Translations under genes and position numbers: made by a program
NCBI GenBank assembly: GCA_025642075.2
Contig: JAODUO010000069.1
Location: 102,501-166,500, forward strand
Direction of reading: 5' to 3'
Source of the DNA: Ridgeia piscesae
Lineage: Eukaryota > Annelida > Polychaeta > Sabellida > Siboglinidae
Length of the DNA: 64,000 nucleotides
The notes under the pieces: model-generated
Databases searched by the model: none
The model's input: the letters and a program-made list of their open reading frames with translations, nothing else
What the model was told of the DNA's origin: nothing
Part shown: positions 11,901 to 21,799 of the stretch, in pieces
How the letters are laid out: every line of letters begins with the position of its first letter
Numbering within the stretch: the first letter of the stretch is position 1

Positions 11901-14900
11901 TTACTCATTCTATTAGTTAGCAATAAAAGTAATTATGCAATAAATATATAGATTGCATACTTTTCCTATGTAGTATGTATACGCTGTATTTTAATCTACT
12001 TATTTCCCTTAGACCTCAAGTCGGCCAAACCTGCCTGGCTGTTTTCTCCCCATGTCGCCTAAACCCACCCGAAAATATTAGCGTACTGGTTTGATCTATT
12101 CCAGAGGCGCTCTCTGGAGGATACTTTTGAAACACATTCAGCTTGAAGGATTAACATATTGGCAATGCATTGTGGGTATTTCTGGCCACCGTTGCTATTC
12201 AACTTTTTGGAGTTTCACGCATTGTTTTCAAAGTGCCCCACTTTTGGAGTTAGCAAAATAGCATTGGTAGGTCCAAATCATTTGACTGCAAAAGTCTCCC
12301 AAAGTGTTTCCTATTCAAGCCGTTGCAGACATCAAATATGTGACTATAGTCGGTGCTTCATTTCGATGATCATTGTTGTTGTGGTTGGAGAAGTTCATTG
12401 GTCAAGCCCATTTTGTAAACACACTACGTCTACGAGACAAGTCCCATGCTCGGTGCCCCTTATTCTTGCACAAAGTCAGTATGCTCAACTAGGACATAAT
12501 ACAATGATCACATAATATATTGTATTATAATTATTGTGGGATTTGTAAGTGCTATAACTTGTGGGACTGTTACGTTGTTCACTTGCTGATGTTTCGACTA
12601 AGCCTGGCTGCAGAGGTAGTGGAAACACTTGGCCGCTGTACCATGATTGGGCACTAGCTTCTCATGTTGTCGAATATATTTCCATTGTATTCAAGTATAT
12701 GCAACATATATCTAAGGTATGATAATAATATTGTTACCAATATGTAGGTAATTACATTATCTTTCAAATAAAGACAACTTGTAGCAGTAAGAAATGAAGC
12801 TAAAAAGTAATATGTCATGTTATAGTAAAATATAGATATACTGGCAAATATGTTGCATTATGGTCAACTTTTTTAATTCATAAAAATATCTACATCCTAT
12901 GTGAAAATAATTATATGCCCTTTATGATAATGTTAATTTGCCATAATGCAAATTCAATAATAAAAGACCTACGCCCCCAAAACAGACACCCCGGAATTTG
13001 TTTGAATCTGACCAAGTTTTCTGAAGAACCAGGGGCTGTACATAAAATAGCTGAGGTCTACGGGGGGGGGGCATGGTGGGGGGAGGTAAAAGCATCTTAA
13101 TGGACTTTTGTTTAGATTTACATGACGTTACAAATGTACTTATCATTACAATGAATATCACAATGTTTCACAATGTCAGTTGTGCTGATGACAACATTAA
13201 TGAAATATTGTTTGCAGGACTGAGCACCGAGACCTACCCCCACGTGCTGTGTTCTCTCTGTATGCCTCAGTGGCAACGTTCCGCCCCAGCAACCACCAAC
13301 ACAGACCTGGGGGAACTGTGTCACAAGTGTGGCAACTCACTTCTCTGTGGGCGGCAGTTCAAAGATTCCATCCACAAGGTCTGTAGATGAATGATAATTC
13401 ACTGCCTACATTTATGGCTCAGCAGGGTCACAGTTCTGTTCAACTTCATGGTGTTAAGCATATTTCAATGCTGGCATATTTGAGCCACCCTTCAAAGGTT
13501 GTCACAAACGTGTTCCAAACTAGCAACATTCCAGCACTTACACCATTGCTTTGTATGAAACCAATGACGAAACAATAGTTGTATAGAATTACTTTCACAT
13601 GTGTGTAATGATTTACCAAATTTTTATTACAAGTTGTTTTTGCAAGTTTTGTGTTATCCTCATGTGATATATACTGTCTCAAACGTGTAGTTTGTATGTA
13701 GTTAATATTGCAAAAAAACTTATATTCCCACGTGTGTGAAACAAATTAGTATAGCTACTAAAGGCAGTTTTGCACATCATGACAAATTATACAAAGGTAC
13801 AAACGTTACGAAAGCATCAACAAGAAAATATGTGCACAGAGTAACTTTATAACAGTTCTATTGTGTACCTAGATATCTGCACCAGTGGCATACAGTGACA
13901 TTTGTCCTATCATTCCCAACAGGGAATAATCCCACCGAATATGGATGACATAAGGGTGGAGATTGACACCTGTCTGTCGTCACATGACCCGGGTCACTTT
14001 GTTGACTCAACCAGCAAACTTCTGATGAAGCTGTGGCAGGAAGACTATGACATCTATCATCTGCTCCAACAGAAGGTACTTTATCACATGGAATACTTTG
14101 TTCATGGCTCCAAGATTTGGTTATTTTGCAAGAAATGTACTCACTTTGAAGCATATAGTTTGTGACATCAGTACGTTATCACAACTCATAGCTGATGGGT
14201 CAAAACATCAAACATTTCACAAATTATGCTCCCAAGTAAGTACATTTCTTACAAAATAAGGTACTTTGTTACAATGAATTATTCACGGGCTGCATCAGGG
14301 AACTATTTCATTAATATACGATAAAAATTTCATAATTAAACAATGCATTGTTAAATTTAAGTAGTTGCTTAATGCTACAAGTTACCGATGTTTAACTGAG
14401 AACATTTCTGTGACACTTCGGCAATATCCTGTCAGCGACCATTTACATTATATAAGATCACTGTAAAAGAGTGAAGCCTGTTTTAAGGAGAACATGTTGG
14501 TGTATGATCTCATAAGAATGTTAATGATAATTGCTCTCCGGTGTATTTCATATATTTTTTCAAACTATTACGGACAATAATGTTTGGTGTCGATTGGCTA
14601 ACTGTCTGAATTGTTAAAGTTGTTATACGGTTTATTTGTGATACTAACTATCATGTAAGCACCCATGTGTATACATCACTGTCACTCATTATATTGGTGT
14701 TTTTAAGTATAGAAACATAAGCTATTCTTTACTATCTTGTACTGTGATCTCTCTATCAGAATATGGCAGACTTGGCAACAAGTCATAGTTTATTACTGGC
14801 ATACTGCCGATGTGGTAAATGTTTTAGAACAGTTTAATATAGCCACTTTGAAGGGTAAGGTTTATTCAGAGAACTATGATATATAAGACAAATATAGAAT

Positions 14901-15720
14901 GGCAATAATTAGATTACTATTCACAAACTTGGAGGCTACGTTATAAATTGTAATGATCTACTGTACATGTATATGCTGGAAAGAATGTGAAGCAGAGCAA
15001 CTAAGATGATTCCTGACCTTAGTGAATACCTTTAATATCCTGGGACATTCTGTGTAGGAAGAAGAGCCAGTGAAGAAATCACAGTCAGCTGCTGTCACCG
15101 TTGTCACGGAAACACCTGACAACGCATTGGACATGTCACATGTCAACAGTGACCACCTTGCCGGCAGTGACCAGCAAGTGGCTGAGACACCTGTGGTCAG
15201 AAGAGAGGGTTCTTACCACCCTTCTGACCACCCTTCTACTTCCACTGCCAGTGTCATACCTATAGCACATCAGGCAGCGACTCGTAGACGATATCTGTCA
15301 ACCTCAAGTGTCGACAGTGCCTTATCAATGATAGCTAGAGTACAGACAAAGCCAGGATTTCACAGCACACCACCAAGACTTCGCCACTCACAACTAGCAG
15401 CAGCCCATGTACGGCTGCCACATGAAAGTGCTGACGTTCATAACACAAACATTTCATCAGCCACAGCCAGTCCTTTGCATAGTCGTCTTTCCAAATTGGA
15501 ACAGTTGCAGTCACCAGGTAGCAAACACCAGAAACTGGATCCTGCAAGATGCAGGGAATTATCTTTTTCTCGGGACGATGCCACAGTGCTGCCACCTGGT
15601 ACTAATAGTGCAACAGTGTCAAGTGCTCACGAAAATACGCTTGACACTGCCAATGTGGCGTCTCCAAGATTAACATCAACAGGAAAAAAGAAACGCAGAA
15701 AGTTTGTGATTGGATTTTGA
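2735..15720 (+). CDS. TAF1C: TAF1C (TAF(I)110), Pol I SL1/TIF-IB subunit, 3' part, 7 exons
   Basis: Joined exons are 2735-2902, 4103-4320, 10725-10854, 11443-11671, 13218-13378, 13923-14075 and 15058-15720 (stop TGA 15718-15720). All junctions are GT-AG and the phases agree, giving about 573 residues; the human protein is about 870, so the N-terminal third lies upstream of the window. TAF1C is a WD40-containing subunit of selectivity factor SL1/TIF-IB, which with TBP recruits RNA polymerase I to rDNA promoters in the nucleolus. Recognition rests on remembered similarity to human TAF1C: VVIDERFPSSP-VLHWSHTL matches the LVDERLPLVP-MLKWNHGL region, FQ-MTAHGDICHQ matches FQLSAAGDVFYQ across a splice junction, and the extreme C-terminus KKKRRKFVIGF matches the human basic ...KKPRMGF end. 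A Ser/Thr/His-rich low-complexity tail precedes that end, as in vertebrates. An AATAAA follows at 16007. Identity is confident; outer limits need orthologue alignment. Confidence 0.88.
3029..3987. mobile_element. hAT-type DNA transposon remnant (959 bp)
   Basis: Termini are CAGGGTAAGGGTCA (left) and, reverse complemented, CAGGGCTAGGGTCA (right), the CAGRG ends typical of hAT elements. Flanking 8-mers cttcgatg (3021-3028) and cttggatg (3988-3995) match at 7 of 8 positions, as expected for an aged hAT target-site duplication. Subterminal DNA is a diverged ggaattg-rich simple repeat on both sides. The core (about 3200-3620) translates piecewise with stops (DAAKDIFHTNGS..., then TTFPVTHAKQILGL...), a decayed internal coding remnant. 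It sits inside the TAF1C intron 2903-4102. Confidence 0.8.
4103..4320 (+). CDS. TAF1C: TAF1C exon: HWSHTL ... PPQATVTPW
   Basis: Acceptor cttcacaccag|GTC and donor GA|GTATGT. Enters in phase 0 and leaves with two bases of a codon that the next exon completes (GA+G). Encodes 72 whole residues: a hydrophobic HWSHTL strand, then a propeller-like stretch with DDVTFLASQ and a proline-rich PPQPPQATVTPW linker. The donor is immediately followed by the 35-bp minisatellite that fills the intron. The match to human LKWNHGLPSPLLLARLL is good at the start and loose afterwards. Confidence 0.85.
4333..10722. repeat. 35-bp minisatellite (about 180 units) filling a TAF1C intron
   Basis: The unit contains tcatgttgttatcatcaatg and ctgcagtggtgtggt. 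An older variant with attgtcagtgctgcag occupies the left 700 bp, and about 70-bp compound units with tttttggtgatgctgcag recur at 4800-4900, 8460 and 8960. The 35-bp length rotates the frame each unit, so all three plus frames show a 105-bp (35-residue) periodic translation; none is a gene. Scattered scrambled units occur at 6680-6750, 7490-7570, 7650-7690 and 9900-9935. Confidence 0.95.
10725..10854 (+). CDS. TAF1C: TAF1C exon: DFVHLCRGEG ... GEGFTVFQ
   Basis: Acceptor gttcgtgtttcag|G lies directly at the end of the 35-bp array, and the donor is CAA|GTGAGT. One base completes the split codon, then 43 residues follow. The C-terminal half, ARLSVSLIGMCAMSHP...FTVFQ, corresponds to the human LQERLKAPTIGLAAVVPP...LVLFQ segment. 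The exon ends in phase 0 at Gln. Confidence 0.83.
11443..11671 (+). CDS. TAF1C: TAF1C exon: MTAHGDICHQTYQF ...
   Basis: Acceptor tctgttgacag|ATG and donor CCAG|GTGGGT. Starts in phase 0, 229 nt, ends in phase 1. MTAHGDICHQ continues FQ of the previous exon, as LSAAGDVFYQ does in human TAF1C. The rest is an acidic, Thr/Ser-rich stretch with a helix-like RWQQEAERKTQIVDDVVTEW segment. The ATG at the exon start is internal to the gene, not an initiator. Confidence 0.82.
11672..13217 (+). other. TAF1C: TAF1C intron, 1.5 kb, no gene seen
   Basis: AT-rich ends flank a more balanced unique block at about 12000-12470, which I could not assign. A poly-G run lies at about 13061. There is no supported exon. 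Confidence 0.5.
13218..13378 (+). CDS. TAF1C: TAF1C exon with paired CxxC motifs
   Basis: Acceptor tattgtttgcag|GA and donor AAG|GTCTGT. Two bases complete a Gly codon, then 53 residues, leaving in phase 0. It encodes VLCSLC...ELCHKCGNSLLC, two CxxC pairs 19 residues apart plus a fifth Cys, suggesting a zinc-ribbon-like site. I do not recall this feature in human TAF1C, so membership rests on strand, phase and position between recognised exons. Confidence 0.72.
13923..14075 (+). CDS. TAF1C: TAF1C exon: helical segment before the C-terminal tail
   Basis: Acceptor cattcccaacag|GGA and donor AAG|GTACTT, phase 0 at both ends, 51 residues. It encodes PNMDDIRVEIDTCLSS followed by an amphipathic helix-like KLLMKLWQEDYDIYHLLQQK. 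This is comparable in position to the human helical stretch before the disordered C-terminal tail. No motif is individually diagnostic; phase and order support it. Confidence 0.76.
15058..15720 (+). CDS. TAF1C: TAF1C last coding exon: disordered tail and basic GF terminus
   Basis: Acceptor attctgtgtag|GAA, phase 0, 220 residues, stop TGA 15718-15720. It opens with an acidic-to-basic EEEPVKKS and is rich in Ser, Thr, His and Gln. It ends in KKKRRKFVIGF, equivalent to the conserved short basic motif and terminal Gly-Phe of TAF1C orthologues. The tail is predicted disordered from composition. Two other frames are also fairly open here but lack splice support. Confidence 0.85.
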   Translation, partial: EEEPVKKSQSAAVTVVTETPDNALDMSHVNSDHLAGSDQQVAETPVVRREGSYHPSDHPSTSTASVIPIAHQAATRRRYLSTSSVDSALSMIARVQTKPGFHSTPPRLRHSQLAAAHVRLPHESADVHNTNISSATASPLHSRLSKLEQLQSPGSKHQKLDPARCRELSFSRDDATVLPPGTNSATVSSAHENTLDTANVASPRLTSTGKKKRRKFVIGF

Positions 15721-16030
15721 CTCTGACATGGGGTTCATAATTTCACATTGGCTGTCTTGTCCTTGATTTTTAATACACTGTAGTGCAGTAAATGTATTGC
15801 AGGAATACTGGTGTTAAATTGTGTTATGTAAGCCCAAAAGTGTGTTTGTAATCTTTACGTTTCTCCTGCAAAATGCTTACAAACCATTCACATCATAAAC
15901 CCTCAACACAACCAATTCAGTTAATTTCAATTAGATTCTTGCTGGTAAATTCCAGCCAAGGAGACACCAGGCAATTTTTCTTTAAAGATTGTACGTAATT
16001 ATGTGTAATAAAATATAACTTGTCCTTTGG
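15721..16030 (+). other. TAF1C: TAF1C 3' UTR with polyadenylation signal
   Basis: AATAAA at 16007-16012 is followed by a T/G-rich downstream element (tgtcctttggtgttg), placing cleavage near 16030. The UTR is AT-rich and shows no repeats. Confidence 0.6.
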
Positions 16031-16344
16031 TGTTGATTTATTTACAAAGGTCGGCTTTACACAAAAGATACTTCACTGAGTGTTAGTTGCCACACGGGGC
16101 AGGTGTTACACGTCCTAAATACAATATTTTGTAAACTGATGTTTAGTAGTTGTAACATATTTTACATACACATCAAGTCAATTGCCGAGAGAGATTACGC
16201 TAAAGGTAAGTTGGTGACAGTGTTCTTTCTACACGAGGTTATCACACTGGCCTAAGTTAGATATCTGCATTAACTCCAGTTATCATTCCAGTTAGGGAGT
16301 CTCTACTTACGATAGCCTTAGGCAGCCAATAACCTAGGCTGGCT

Positions 16345-16560
16345 CATTATATAGACACGTATTTTTTATTTTAAAATATTACATGTGGTTAGTATACTTC
16401 TTGTATACATTTTTAATAGCAGTATGTTGCAAACAATTATGGATGTGACACTATGAAACAAAATATTATTATATAATATTTTATTTTTTATAGATCATAG
16501 TGATGATAATAATTGATTAATATTTGTAATTAATTAAACAGTTTCGCGTGTGGTTCAGGA
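16345..16560. repeat. Dispersed repeat copy 1 (3'-end-like, ATT-rich tail)
   Basis: Shares ordered blocks with 55004-55260: tatatagacac, ttattttaaaat, aattatggatgtg, catagtgatgataataatt and tttcgcg. Block order and the A/T-rich tail following aataaa-like sequence suggest a retroelement 3' end, family unknown. Confidence 0.55.
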
Positions 16561-18600
16561 ATATTTATTATTGCATCTGGTAGGGAATTCTGATCTCTTA
16601 TTGTTCAAGCGAAATATGAAATGTTATAGTTGTTCTTACTGCATGGTGTCAATAGTATTGAATGTTTTATTGTTTAGATGCCTTGATAGACGTTGTACTG
16701 GTTAGAGCAGGTTTTTGATAGGCAAGAATGAGTGACCGTAGATGGCTTTATGGAATATATAATTATGGTGTTTGTTTATTCGTCTGTTTGTACTGCAATA
16801 AAACGGATCTGTGCGCTTGATGGCGACACCGTAAACTTATGGCAGTATCCGCTTGATGGCGACACTTAAAAACAAATATGGCGTAAACAGAAAATACAAA
16901 TTCTGTAACAGACGATTTGGTATGCATGTAAGCTTTATATTTAGGCAATTATGCACGTATTGCCTCACTGATTGGTTTGTAATGATCACATATGTTGGCA
17001 CTTGTATAGAATTCGGACCCACCTCACCTGTGCCGTTATAACTGTATATTTGCCTACATTGGATACCTCGCACTAAATCTAATGACTAATCCTAACCCTA
17101 ATTAGGGTTTAAATTGGGGCCTAAATAAAAGGCTAATCAATCGGCACTCCCAGATATATTTATATTTTACAAATATTGCGTTGTTAGACCCAAATAGCGC
17201 TCCGATTTGTGGCAGTCGCAAGGGAAGCGGCTGTGTATTGCTGCGCCGTGCACACGGAATAAGCGATAAACAGACGGTTGAGTTTGTTTATACGAACCTT
17301 GTTTATATGCCGACCGCACTGTCTTTTCGACCTTATAGGTGTATAATTTAAGTGTAACCTACTCACTCTAGCTGGTGTGATCAAATGGCACAAAATCCTG
17401 ACATTGCTAATTATGTGATCCAACGATTTACTCTCATGTTGTAGTAAGATAAAAAACACAGTTCACAATAAATATGTACAGTAGATTACATTAACATCTT
17501 GGTTTGAAGCTACTGATATGAGACTGTAACTTGTAATCTAAAAATCAGTAACTGGACATAGCATCATTTAGCAAATATACAACTAGCATGCAATTTCTCT
17601 GACAATCTTTATTATATTAAACTATGTCACGGCATAAAACAAACTATGGTTCACTGGAACTTATTAGAGTCAATAAACATGTTGATAGAGAATGTTTCAG
17701 TTGTGTGTTAATTTATCTAAAAACAAGCATTCTGTTTATTGCAGTAACAACTGAACAAGTTTGATATGAACTGGCAGCAAAACAACTAACTGCAATCCAC
17801 TAATCACCTGAGATGAGCCGCCAAGGACGTATTGCACGTCACAACAATGCCATAACAACACTGATTTGGTGACTGGAGACCATGGAGTCACAAGCCGTCT
17901 CCAGCAGCAAAGGGTGGGCCTGTAGACCTATGTGTAACTAGTCATTAATGACATGTCTCATAAGCTTACTTCCGCCATTCATTTAGCCCCCATAAGTCAG
18001 GTTCATCTGGGCTCGTATACACAATGTCTGAGTGGTTTTATATAAGGCACATTGCAGAGTTAACATCTATATATGTCACAGCACTAGGTTGCATGTTTTT
18101 GTTTTTAACAAAATTAACATATTGATTTTTTTAGAGTTGGTAACTGAAAGTTAATAACCTCATCAGACACTTACAAACACTAATGTTTTGGTAAGAGGTA
18201 TATTATTAACAGAGACACAGTGTGTTGTGTATGACAAAATTGTGGCAACATAATTACCCTTACAGGGAGGAATAAAGTTGTATTGATTGTTTGATTTAGT
18301 GATTGTTTAACTGATTCTTACTGAGAAATGTGATGCTGTTTTACTAATTACAGTTGTAATTCTAATTAGGTATCTGCTTTATTGAGTTATTGCTTACAAG
18401 TCTTTAGAAAGTTATGCATGTTACATGTATAACATATAGCAATATATACATGTAACATATATATATATATATTGCTATACATCTATTGTGTTATGATAAA
18501 CAGTTATTCTGTTAAATTGTATACTGTGAGGTTGTTTTATTAACTGTCATGTAACTTGTGCAATCCTGTTTCCATTACAAACTCCCTGAGAATTGACATA
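16561..18600. other. Intergenic, no gene recognised
   Basis: AT-rich unique sequence with many stops. It contains a duplicated cttgatggcgacac (about 16817 and 16852), a telomere-like palindrome at 17091-17110 and a short TA run near 18460. No exon, tRNA or rRNA was seen. Confidence 0.5.
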
Positions 18601-18620
18601 ATCTTCTTGCAGTATTCCTG

Positions 18621-18675
18621 TAATGCCTCTCGGAAAAAAGAAAAGAACCAAAATTCATCGCGCTCGATTTAAGGT
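18621..18675 (+). CDS. Orphan first coding exon, MPLGKKKRTKIHRARFK
   Basis: Acceptor aatcttcttgcag|T, a short leader with stop TAA overlapping ATG context (ctgtaATG), then 17 codons and a strong donor AAG|GTAAGT. The encoded start is strongly basic and lysine/arginine-rich. I do not recognise the protein. The next exon, expected in phase 0, could not be identified with confidence; candidates downstream (21260-21365, 25842-25882) are weak. It could also be a 5' exon of an unannotated gene ending beyond the arrays. Confidence 0.4.
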
Positions 18676-19487
18676 AAGTCTAACTGACAGTGAACCATGT
18701 TACGCCTCTGTGACAGTCTTTGTGGTACACTTAGCACCCGCTATATGAATTAGAAGTACGCTATATCACACTTAATAAAATAATGTATATAACAAAGTAA
18801 CAAAAAGGCCAGGTTTAATTGTGCTTCAATAAAAGTTATAAAACACAAGTTGCTCTAGAATAAATCACCAATGAAAGACAGCAAAATGTCAACAAAAGTA
18901 TGAGTTACAATATATTTGTGGCTGCCTAGGAAAACCTGTCGGAAGTCGCTAGGCGTAGTTGCCCGCAAACGCATCGTAAAGGTGTTCTTGGGTCACTTGG
19001 TCCATTTTGACGTTTCACTACAATGTTTATTCTAACTTATTTATTTATAAGTTCACCAAGTAGTTTCCTGATTATCCAAGTGTAAGTTGCGTTTTTTTGT
19101 AACTGCGAAGTTCGTTCTATGTTGTAACATTTAAAAATTAAACTTGCACTATTTTGCGAAAGCTTATAACCTAGGACAGACGTTTCCTTGCCCATATGTG
19201 GCATACCGTTTGAAAGCTATTTTAAGCATGCAGTTTCCTAGCAGCAACGCGCATGAATACGTTGTGAGATATTTGAGTGTGCAGCGAGTTAAACAGATTT
19301 TTATTTGGAAGTTGTATTTGAGTTGTTTTTGTAGTTCGATTAGTTTTTAGTTTAGTCAGATGTAGCTGTAGTTTGTGTCTGTATATATTTCTTAACTGTT
19401 TAACGTGTTTATTGGTGTTGAAATCGTTAGAAACACATAATTCGAGGCAAATTTCATTTTGTGTTTACAATCTTCAAAAATTCTAAG

Positions 19488-19610
19488 ATGGATGGACCGA
19501 AGCCGAACGATATCGCTCGCAGTCTGAACGCACTGGCGTTGATGAATATGCAGGATATTGCCAGTGCCGACATCAATAGTGACCTTGTGAATGATTACTT
19601 CATCACATGA
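19488..19610 (+). pseudogene. Truncated transposase-like N-terminus (40 codons)
   Basis: ATG GAT GGA... encodes MDGPKPNDIARSLNALAL and ends VNDYFIT-stop. Read past the stop, the frame gives PIANDESDSDLSEL, an acidic Ser-Asp string common near the N-terminus of piggyBac-derived and related transposases. It is followed at once by a 69-bp tandem array and then a terminal block with aataaagttttattattatt. I infer an internally deleted, non-autonomous mobile element; the class is unproven. Confidence 0.4.
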
Positions 19611-19690
19611 CCAATCGCCAACGATGAGAGTGATTCTGACTTGTCAGAGCTAACCACATATTCGTGGAAGAGTTTGCTACTTTTTGCGTG

Positions 19691-20463
19691 TTGAACATTA
19701 TATTTTAGCTTATTAACTATATTTATTTATTTATTTACTTATCTATTTACCTGTATGTACACACCCATGAACATTATATTTTAGCTTAACTATATTTATT
19801 TATTTACTTACCTATTTATATGTATGTTCACATCCGTGAACATTATATTTTAGCTTAACTATATTTATTTATTTACTTACCTATTTATATGTATGTTCAC
19901 ACCCGTGAACATTATATTTTAGCTTAACTATATTTATTTATTTACTTACCTATTTATATGTATGTTCACACCCGTGAACATTATATTTTAGCTTAACTAT
20001 ATTTATTTATTTACTTACCTATTTACATGTATGTACACACTCATGAACATTATATTTTAGCTTAACTATATTTATTTATTTACTTACCTATTTACATGTA
20101 TGTACACACCCGTGAACATTATATTTTAGCTTAACTATATTTATTTATTTACTTATCTATTTACCTGTATGTACACACCCATGAACATTATATTTTAGCT
20201 TAACTATATTTATGTATTTACTTACCTAGTTACCTGTATGTACACACCCATAAACATTATATTTTACCTTAATTATATTTATTTATTTACTTACCTTTTT
20301 ACATGTATGTTCACACCCGTGAACATTATATTTTAGCTTAACTATATTTATTTATTTACTTACCTATTTATATGTATGTTCACACCCGTGAACATTATAT
20401 TTTAGCTTAACTATATTTATTTATTTACTTACCTATTTACATGTATGTACACACTCATGAACG
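19691..20463. repeat. 69-bp AT-rich tandem array (about 11 units)
   Basis: Units contain gaacattatattttagctt and atttatttatttacttacc, with copies starting at 19769, 19838 and 19907 (69-bp spacing). The array is bounded by the truncated ORF on the left and gggacagacgtcccgg on the right, so it appears internal to a mobile element. Confidence 0.9.
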
Positions 20464-20539
20464 GGACAGACGTCCCGGATTTGATGGTGTCAAAATAAAG
20501 TTTTATTATTATTAATGTACATTTCTGCTAACAAACATA

Positions 20540-20860
20540 TAGTCATTTTTGACCAGTGCCCTCATTAAATTATTGTAACTTTGAGAATAACCATAAGATT
20601 GTGATAATTTAGTATTCCAAAGCTAAGATACACTCCTACATTTAGTTCATGGTATTAGCACTGGACGTTTTATTATACTGCAGTAAAGTTTTATTTTGGC
20701 AGGGATTATAATAATTTCAAACTCTACAAGTTCGTTTCTCTTGCAATCAAGTTTGACAGGTGTCCTATTTAATTTTGTGTAACTTTAAAATTACCCATCA
20801 GAATTGGATAACGTTTTCAGTATAATAAAGCTAACAAGCACAGCTACATTTACCACAGGT
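20540..20860. repeat. Diverged direct duplication, about 203-bp spacing
   Basis: Blocks at about 20553 (gaccagtgccctcattaaatt) and about 20756 (gacaggtgtcctatttaatt) continue in parallel through ...taactttgagaataacc / taactttaaaattaccc and ccaaagctaag / ataaagctaac. Similarity is moderate. Confidence 0.5.
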
Positions 20861-21799
20861 TCTTATGAGATCAGATGTTTGTTCAAGACTATTTATCACA
20901 CTGCAAACTTATGCACTGCTATGTGTCAGTATGTTGCTACAAATTCACATATAACCTGGTTAATGTGTGCGTGCATTGTTTTGTTGGCTATAAAGGTCCA
21001 GTTATCCAGTTTGTAGTCTTGCATAATTTGTAATGTTTTTAATACATCCTTTTGAGACGATTGTGAACACAGTAGCAATATGATTGATCTGCTGCCTCGA
21101 CACACAGGGAAGTTCCCAGGCAACAGCTCAGACTGCCCTGGAACACTCAACTTCTGTGACACTGTATATGTCATTGATTGATCTAAAACAAACTTCTGAT
21201 GCCACACTGCCAAGCACAGACAGGGCGGCAATAGGGAATACAGTGTTAGGTATTATATGTTAGCGTTCACGGCTATGCACTGTTACAAATGCCACCGATT
21301 CCATCAGCGATCACTCACCGGCAAGGACAAAGAGTTTGTCACAACGCATTTTATGTTGAATAAAGGAATTAGTAAGTAGATTAATGTACATTCTTAATAG
21401 AGTCTGATGTGGAGTTGTATATTTTATTTTGTAATTTACTGAATCATCACGAAACAGTTTCAATCTGCATTCAGATGTGGGTGCCAGATGAATACATCAA
21501 TGGCCCAGTGAGACAACTGACTAGACGGGCTGGTGGTAGCAGTACAGTAGTGATCTTGTATTTGATAAGCGGGGATCTACATTACTGTTTTTCTCTAAGA
21601 TAGATAATGGATTTATTTAATGGTTTATAAAAACCCATATTATTTTCTTGAAACAAGATCTTTTTTGACAATGATGTTTGACACATCTTTCGTATTTAGC
21701 ACAGGTTTTTCTGTTTGCTACTACAGCATTGGTATTCTATACAGGAATATTAAACCAACCTTATACACCTTGCAGATAGACACATACCTTGAACTAGGG

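Noticed and set aside
21047..21371. Small frames MIDLLPRHTGKFPGNSSD... and CYKCHRFHQRSLTGKDKEF...
   Set aside because: Open and slightly exon-like, but acceptors are poor and no partner exon in matching phase was found; not annotated as genes.
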